From positions 1 to 45,479 of the forward strand of contig JAJYWS010000010.1 of NCBI GenBank assembly GCA_021791335.1: a stretch of DNA of 45,479 nt. The letters run 5' to 3'. Below, piece by piece: positions 40,629 to 45,479 of the stretch. Within the stretch, counting starts at the first letter, position 1, and the number at the start of each line of letters is the position of its first letter. Source of the DNA: Thermoplasmata archaeon (lineage in GTDB: Archaea > Thermoplasmatota > Thermoplasmata > Lutacidiplasmatales > UBA184). Below the pieces are notes generated by a model, which saw nothing but the letters and a program-made list of their open reading frames with translations, was not told the origin of the DNA and searched no databases. The translations under genes were made by a program, and so were the position numbers.

Positions 40629-41600
40629 CTAGCCCTCCGGCCCGGGCGGTACTCGGGTCTCGATCATCCGGGTCACCAAAATGGGAGTCTCGCAGAGGAT
40701 CTCCTGCGAGAGCTCGATCGCGTGCTCGCGGGCCAGGTAGAGGAGCGCCAGGAAGGTCGCGACGAAGCGATCGATGCCCTGGGCCCGGTTCCAGAGGTCG
40801 AGCAGCGGGAACGGCTCGCCGACCGCGTGGCGCAGGGCGACGGCCCACGCCTCCTCGACGTCCCGTTCGGGAATGTCGCCATGGACGAGGATCTCGGGGG
40901 CGGCCCGTTGCTCTTCGCGCAGCCGGTCCCTCAGCTCCTCGACCCGGATCGCCCGCCGAGCGTCTTCCTCCGCCTCGCCGAAGGCCCGGACCAGCTCGAG
41001 CAGCGACACGGGGCGGGTTTCGGGGTGACGGACCATCTCCAGCAGCGGGGGCGCCTCCGTCGAAGCGAGCACGGCCGTGGTCACGTCGACCGCCTCGGGG
41101 GTGTGGAGCGAGTCGAGGTAGCTCTCCTCGACCGCCGGCGCTCCGTCCTCGGCGCCGAGATCCATGGGCTCGGCGCCGGGCGCGGGGGTCTCCCGGGAGC
41201 GGAGGACCGCCTCCGACTGGAGGTAGAGGATGCTCCACGCCATTCCCACGAGACGGCCGGCGATCGCAAAGTTGACCGAGCCGTCCTCCTGGACCCGCTC
41301 GAGGTAGGCGTGGGTGAACTTCGCGAGGTCGATCTCCCAGGGATCAAACTCCTTGTCCAGGACCAGCTCGAAGAGGAGCGCGGTCGCCTTCTGGAAGGGG
41401 TCGTCGATCACAACATGGACCCCTTCCTTGAGGTTCTCCACCAAGCTCAGGTACCGTTCGAGCAGGGGCGAGCCGGTCTCCCCTTCGCTGCCGAGGAGCG
41501 AGCGGTGGAAGGTCAGGTACTGGAGGACCTTCTCCGCCATCTCCCGGGGCACCGCTTCCTCCCGGGCGGCCGGGAGGGCCATCGCAGGGAGGGCGGTCAT
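40629..41600 (-). CDS. scpA: Segregation and condensation protein ScpA (kleisin)
   Basis: ScpA is the kleisin that bridges SMC heads. The 323-aa protein contains DPFQKATALLFELVLDKEFDPWEIDLAKF (residues 67-95), the N-terminal helical segment that contacts the SMC neck. An acidic linker with EPMDLGAEDGAP follows. The C-terminal winged helix starts around FVATFLALLYLAREHAIELSQE. The ATG overlaps the smc stop (ATGA), so smc, scpA and scpB are translationally coupled. A longer acidic middle section than in bacterial ScpA is visible. Confidence 0.92.
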   Translation of the reverse strand: MTALPAMALPAAREEAVPREMAEKVLQYLTFHRSLLGSEGETGSPLLERYLSLVENLKEGVHVVIDDPFQKATALLFELVLDKEFDPWEIDLAKFTHAYLERVQEDGSVNFAIAGRLVGMAWSILYLQSEAVLRSRETPAPGAEPMDLGAEDGAPAVEESYLDSLHTPEAVDVTTAVLASTEAPPLLEMVRHPETRPVSLLELVRAFGEAEEDARRAIRVEELRDRLREEQRAAPEILVHGDIPERDVEEAWAVALRHAVGEPFPLLDLWNRAQGIDRFVATFLALLYLAREHAIELSQEILCETPILVTRMIETRVPPGPEG

Positions 41601-44600
41601 CGGGCCTCCATCGGACCGGCCAGGGTGGCCGACTTGGGGCCGTCCCGCTCGTCGACATCCCGGATGTCCTCCAGCTTGAGGCCGACCACCCGCGAGCAGC
41701 CGTCCCCCCGCATCGTGACGCCGAAGATCCGGTGGGCGAACTTGAGGGTGACCTTCCTCAGGGAGATGACGATGAACTGGGCCTTCTCGGCATTGTGACG
41801 GAGCATCCGCCCGACGTACTCGGAGTTGATGCCGTCCAGGGACATGTCGACCTCGTCGAAGACGTAGAGCGGGCTCGGGTCGTGCCGCTGGACCGCGAAG
41901 ATGAACGCGAGGCTGGCGAGCGACTTCTCCCCTCCGGAGAGCTGCTCGAGCCGCTGGACCACCTTGCCGGTCGGGCTCGCCCGGATGAGCAGGCCGCCGG
42001 CCAAGGGATCCTGGGGATTCTCGAGCACGATCTCGCCGTGCCCCCCGGCCGACAGCTCGTGGTAGATCTCCTGGTAGGCGGTGTTGACGTGGCCGACGAT
42101 CTCGGTGATCTTCTCCCGCTTCTTGGTCTCGATGGTCTGGACCAGCCCCATCAGCTCGGTCTTCTCATTGGTCAGCCGTTCGACCTCGGCCTCGAATTCG
42201 TCCAGCCGGGTCTTCTCCGCATCGTACTCCTCGACCGCGCGCTGGTTCACCGTGCCCATCGATTCGATCTGTCGGGTGACCTGCTGGAGGGTCCGCTGGA
42301 GCTCGTCGACCGGAACGGGCGGTTCATCGGGGGCCGCGGCGGGAAGTTCTTGGAGGGCGGCCTCCACCTCGGCGAGGTGGCCGCGGGCGCTGGCGAGCGC
42401 CACCTCCTCCCGATGGAGGAGTTCCTGCTGGCTGACCAGCGACTGCTCGGCCTTGCCGATGAGACCGGCGACCTCGACCAGTCCGGCCTCGAGTTCCCGC
42501 TTGCGGACGGTCTGCTGGCGGAGCGCATCGGACTGCTTGCTCTCCACCCCGCGCAGCCCTTCCAGCGCCTCGCGCGCGGCCGCGAGTTCCCGCTCGATCC
42601 GTTCGATCTCGGTCCGTCGGCCGGCGGTGGCGGCTTGGGCGGAGGCCAGGAGGGTCTGCTTTTCGTTCCGAGACCCATCGAGCGCCCGGCGGGAGGCCCG
42701 TACGCCCTCCAGTTCGCCGTTGACGCGGGAGTGCTCGGCCCCCGCGGCCTGCAGTTCCTCCTGGAGGGTCCGTAGCCGCGCCGAGAGGTTCTCCGGCAGT
42801 TGGCCGAGGTAACTCTCCCGGGCCGCCTTGAGCTTCGCCTTGATGTCGTCGAGGGCCCGGGCGGCCTCGGCCACCGTCGATTCCGCCGCCCGAAGCGACG
42901 CTTCCGCCGCGGCGTGCTGCTGCTCGGCCCCCTGAATCCGCTCGCGGGACTGCTGGAGTCGGAGCTTGGCCTGGCCGAGTTCCCGCTCCAGGCCTTCCCG
43001 GCTCCCCTGGGACTTGGAGTCTTCGATCGATCGCCGGGCGAGCTCCTCGCTGGCCTGCCGGATCTGGGCGGTGATCTTCTGGAGTTCCTCACGGGCCGCC
43101 GACTCGGCGGCGCTCTTCTCCCGAAGCTCGTCGCCGAGCCGCTTGAGCTCGACGGGGCTGTCGAGCCCCCGACCCTGGGCGGAGGTGTCGAGGAAACCCC
43201 CGGTGATCGCCCCGGTCGCCTCGATGAGGTCGCCCTGGAGGGTCACCAACCGGACCCCGCCCATCTGTTCGCGGGCGTGGGCGAGATCGTCCATGACCAC
43301 CGTCTCTCCGAAGACGTACCAGAACGCCGGGCGGAACGCCTCGTCGAACTTCACGAGGTCGAGGGCGAAGCCGGTGGCCCCCGCCGCATGGGCCGCGACC
43401 AGGGACTTGCCGTGGGGCCGGCCCCCGAGCATCTTGTTGAGCGGGAGGAAGGTCGCCCGGCCCCGCTTTTCCTGACGGAGCAGCCGGATGCACTCCTCGG
43501 CCACCTGGTCGCTTTCGACAACCAGCGCCTGGAACCGGCTGCCCGCGGCCACCTGGAGGGCCGTGCGGTGCTGAGCCTCGAACGTGGCGAGCTCTTCCAC
43601 CGTGCCGCGAATCCCCTGGATCTTCCCGAGGTTGCGCTGGGAGAGGAGGAAGTCGACGGCCGCCCGGGGCCCGGAGCGGCCGGTCGGATCGCTGCGGGCC
43701 TTCAGGCGGGCGTCCAACGCGCTGTAGCGCCGGTTGAGTTCGAGGAGTTCCCGGGAGAGCCGTTCGGTCTCCTCGCCGAGGCTCTTTTCCTTGGACCTCC
43801 ACTGGAAGAGCTGTTTCTGGAGTTCCCCGGTCGTCGGGCCGCCGGCGGACTTGCCCGGCGCCGTCTCCTTGAGCTGGAGCTGGAGATCCTGGATCTCGAC
43901 CTCCCGGGAGCGATGATCGTCCTCGGCCTGGGCCTGGGCCCGTTCGCAGGTGTCGAGGGCCCCCTTCGCGGCCTCCCGCTGCTCGACGGCCGACTGCCAG
44001 GCCCCCTGGAGCTGCCCCTCCTTCTTCTCCAGTTCAAGGACCTGCTTGCGGGAGGAGGCGAGCTTCCCCTTGGGACCGGTGTCGCCGGTCAACTCCGCGA
44101 TCTGCTGGGAGCGTTCGGTCGAACGCGCCTCCAGCTCGGCGAGCTGCTTGGAGAGGCTCGCCTCCGAGGCCTCGAGCTTCGCGGCCGTGGAGGCCATCTG
44201 GCGGAGCTCCTCGGTATAGGCCTGGATCCGCTGCTCGATCTCGTCGATCCCTTCGCGGTGTTGGGTCAGCGCCGTCTCCAGGCGCATGACCGCGAGCCTT
44301 CGGTCGTTGAGCTCGGACTGGAACTTTCGGGCCCGCTCGCCCCCGATCTCGGCCATCTCCCGCTCGACCTGGGCGATCCCGTCCTGAATCGTGGCCCGTC
44401 GCTCGAGCAGGGCCGTCCGTTCCTTCTGGAGCCGTTCGATCTGCGCTTGGAAATCCGAGAGTTGCCGCTCCCGGGTGGCGACCTCCTGTCGGGCGGCCAG
44501 CTGGCCGGCGCGGGCCAGCCGAGCCTCGGTCTTCTTCCGTTCCTCCACCAGGGCGTTGTACTGGATGGCCAGCAGGCGCTGGGACTCGAGGCCGGTCAGC

Positions 44601-45220
44601 CGTCCCTTGATCTCTCCCAGAAGGGTCCGGATCCGGTCGAGGTTGGCTTCCAGATCGGTCTTCTTGGCCTCGGCCCGGTCCAGCTCCTCATCGTACTGGG
44701 AGATTCCCGCCAGCCGTTCGACGAGCTGCCGGCGCGGCACCGGGCCCATGCTGACGATCTTGTTGACGTCCCCCTGCTGGACGAGGTTGTAGCCGTCCCC
44801 CGAGAGCCGCGCGTGGGAGAGCAGCGCGTCGATCTCGCCCTGGGTCGTCCGCTTCCCATTGACGTAGAAGTACGAGTAGTAGCCGTCCGGGTCGCTGGGC
44901 ATCAGCTTGACGTACCGGGTCACCTCGACCTCGGGCGATTCCAGCGGCAGCATCCGGTCCCGGTTGTCGAAGACCAGGGAGACCTCGCACTCGGTCGCCG
45001 GTTTCTTGGCGGCGCCGCCGTTGAAGAAGAGGTGGGTCAGCCGGTCGGCCCTAAGCGCCTTCGAACTCGTGGGGCCGAGGACGAAGAGGATCGCATCCGA
45101 GATGTTGGACTTCCCCATCCCGTTGGGTCCCGCGACCCCGGTGAATCCCGGCTCAAAGGGAATCTCGGCGGCCCCGGCGAACGACTTGAAATTCCGCACC
45201 TTGAGCTTCTTCAGATACAT
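41597..45220 (-). CDS. smc: Chromosome segregation ATPase SMC
   Basis: SMC dimerises and extrudes DNA loops to organise the chromosome. The 1207-aa protein has Walker A GPNGMGKSN (residues 31-39; Met replaces the usual Ser) in the N-terminal head. Two long coiled coils (about 170-510 and 680-1020, rich in Glu, Arg, Ala and Gln) enclose a hinge (about 525-670). The hinge shows GIRGTVEELATFEAQHRTALQVA and GAITGGFLD. The C-terminal head has the signature LSGGEKSLASLAFIFA and Walker B LYVFDEVDMSLD. First gene of the smc-scpA-scpB operon. It is preceded by a TATA box and an inverted repeat. Confidence 0.96.
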   Translation of the reverse strand: MYLKKLKVRNFKSFAGAAEIPFEPGFTGVAGPNGMGKSNISDAILFVLGPTSSKALRADRLTHLFFNGGAAKKPATECEVSLVFDNRDRMLPLESPEVEVTRYVKLMPSDPDGYYSYFYVNGKRTTQGEIDALLSHARLSGDGYNLVQQGDVNKIVSMGPVPRRQLVERLAGISQYDEELDRAEAKKTDLEANLDRIRTLLGEIKGRLTGLESQRLLAIQYNALVEERKKTEARLARAGQLAARQEVATRERQLSDFQAQIERLQKERTALLERRATIQDGIAQVEREMAEIGGERARKFQSELNDRRLAVMRLETALTQHREGIDEIEQRIQAYTEELRQMASTAAKLEASEASLSKQLAELEARSTERSQQIAELTGDTGPKGKLASSRKQVLELEKKEGQLQGAWQSAVEQREAAKGALDTCERAQAQAEDDHRSREVEIQDLQLQLKETAPGKSAGGPTTGELQKQLFQWRSKEKSLGEETERLSRELLELNRRYSALDARLKARSDPTGRSGPRAAVDFLLSQRNLGKIQGIRGTVEELATFEAQHRTALQVAAGSRFQALVVESDQVAEECIRLLRQEKRGRATFLPLNKMLGGRPHGKSLVAAHAAGATGFALDLVKFDEAFRPAFWYVFGETVVMDDLAHAREQMGGVRLVTLQGDLIEATGAITGGFLDTSAQGRGLDSPVELKRLGDELREKSAAESAAREELQKITAQIRQASEELARRSIEDSKSQGSREGLERELGQAKLRLQQSRERIQGAEQQHAAAEASLRAAESTVAEAARALDDIKAKLKAARESYLGQLPENLSARLRTLQEELQAAGAEHSRVNGELEGVRASRRALDGSRNEKQTLLASAQAATAGRRTEIERIERELAAAREALEGLRGVESKQSDALRQQTVRKRELEAGLVEVAGLIGKAEQSLVSQQELLHREEVALASARGHLAEVEAALQELPAAAPDEPPVPVDELQRTLQQVTRQIESMGTVNQRAVEEYDAEKTRLDEFEAEVERLTNEKTELMGLVQTIETKKREKITEIVGHVNTAYQEIYHELSAGGHGEIVLENPQDPLAGGLLIRASPTGKVVQRLEQLSGGEKSLASLAFIFAVQRHDPSPLYVFDEVDMSLDGINSEYVGRMLRHNAEKAQFIVISLRKVTLKFAHRIFGVTMRGDGCSRVVGLKLEDIRDVDERDGPKSATLAGPMEAR

Positions 45221-45259
45221 CGTTCCCTCACCACGATCGTTGGATCCCGAGACCGCCAG

Positions 45260-45278
45260 ATGTCTGTTTGTCAGACAT
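45260..45278. promoter_or_regulatory. Inverted repeat in the smc 5' region
   Basis: ATGTCTG-TTTGT-CAGACAT is a perfect 7-bp inverted repeat. TTTGTCAG is also directly repeated 11 bp apart (45267-45274, 45278-45285). It lies 40-58 nt before the smc ATG and just downstream of the expected start from the TATA box at 45306. It is either an operator or a 5'-leader hairpin. Confidence 0.5.
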
Positions 45279-45305
45279 TTGTCAGCAGCCGCCTTTCGGG
45301 TCCGG

Positions 45306-45315
45306 GCTATTTAAC
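45306..45315 (-). promoter_or_regulatory. TATA box for the smc operon
   Basis: GCTATTTAAC (GTTAAATAGC on the minus strand) would start transcription near 45285, leaving a leader of about 65 nt. This is unlike the leaderless genes elsewhere in the window. Confidence 0.55.
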
Positions 45316-45318
45316 CGT

Positions 45319-45479
45319 ATGGCCGGAGAAGAATCTCGACCGGTGGTTCCGGCGTTGGGACCCGCAGGCTCGGGTCCGCCGGTGGGCTCCCCCCGACACG
45401 ATGGTGCCGGCCCCGGCACCGAGACCCCCTCCGCCGCGGAAAGACGCGGAGATGCGGGGGCGCCTTCCCGGGCTATGGA
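45319..45479 (+). CDS. Possible start of a gene running off the window
   Basis: From ATG 45319 the frame stays open for 53 codons to the window end. The residues are Gly, Pro, Ala, Ser and Arg-rich (MAGEESRPVVPALGP) with no recognisable domain. The only TATA box nearby (45306) is too close to serve it. Such GC-rich DNA keeps frames open by chance, so this is weak. Confidence 0.25.
   Translation, partial: MAGEESRPVVPALGPAGSGPPVGSPRHDGAGPGTETPSAAERRGDAGAPSRAM

Overview
The window reads as part of an archaeal chromosome, very GC-rich (roughly two thirds G+C or more by eye). Archaeal markers are GatD/GatE, sn-glycerol-1-phosphate dehydrogenase, Spt5, SecE, uL11, a Hel308 helicase, an Orc1/Cdc6-type ATPase, MptE, RqcH, UPF0179 and QueE. 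Expression signals are archaeal too: TATA boxes about 25 nt upstream of many start codons (leaderless transcripts) and ATGA stop/start overlaps. FtsZ with SMC-ScpA-ScpB, an acid-type G1 peptidase and large YVTN surface proteins suggest a high-GC member of Thermoplasmatota, perhaps from an acidic habitat. That placement is inference.

Layout. 1-4.5 kb: tRNA-Arg(GCG), then gatD-gatE-phosphoglycolate phosphatase in ATGA-coupled order. 4.6-5.1 kb: Hsp20 with an inverted repeat in its promoter. 5.1-8.3 kb (minus): ftsZ-secE-spt5-rpl11-orf98, divergent from mptE through a shared TATA box. 9-11.4 kb: a polytopic GT-C-like membrane protein and a small basic protein. 11.5-16.2 kb: a surface-protein pair (Kelch-like secreted protein, then a membrane-anchored YVTN propeller). 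16.4-25.5 kb: isocitrate dehydrogenase, a degenerate Orc1/Cdc6, Hel308, a PadR regulator, acyl-CoA dehydrogenase, RqcH and a zinc-ribbon protein. 25.6-27.1 kb: an atypical SDR and a VOC protein. 27.2-32.5 kb: an accessory island with lower GC, holding a Cas1 N-terminal half, a small zinc ribbon, a second surface pair (secreted G1 peptidase plus YVTN protein) and a small ORF resembling a Cas1 C-terminal tail. 32.6-38 kb: tRNA-Pro(TGG), UPF0179, G1P dehydrogenase, QueE, LeuRS. 38-45.2 kb (minus): dCTP deaminase, MEMO, HIT, then smc-scpA-scpB.

The most notable signals: (1) both tRNA genes carry a 34-35 nt insert at the same place in the D-loop, as expected of non-canonical introns; (2) cas1 is cut off just before its second catalytic half, while a Cas1-tail-like ORF lies 4.8 kb away on the other strand, as a single inversion would leave it; (3) two independent surface operons repeat the plan 'secreted enzyme or propeller + 15-16 nt gap + anchored YVTN protein'; (4) Spt5 carries a long extra beta-rich N-terminal region; (5) the Orc1/Cdc6-like protein has lost the Walker A lysine. 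No CRISPR array, IS element or rRNA was seen.
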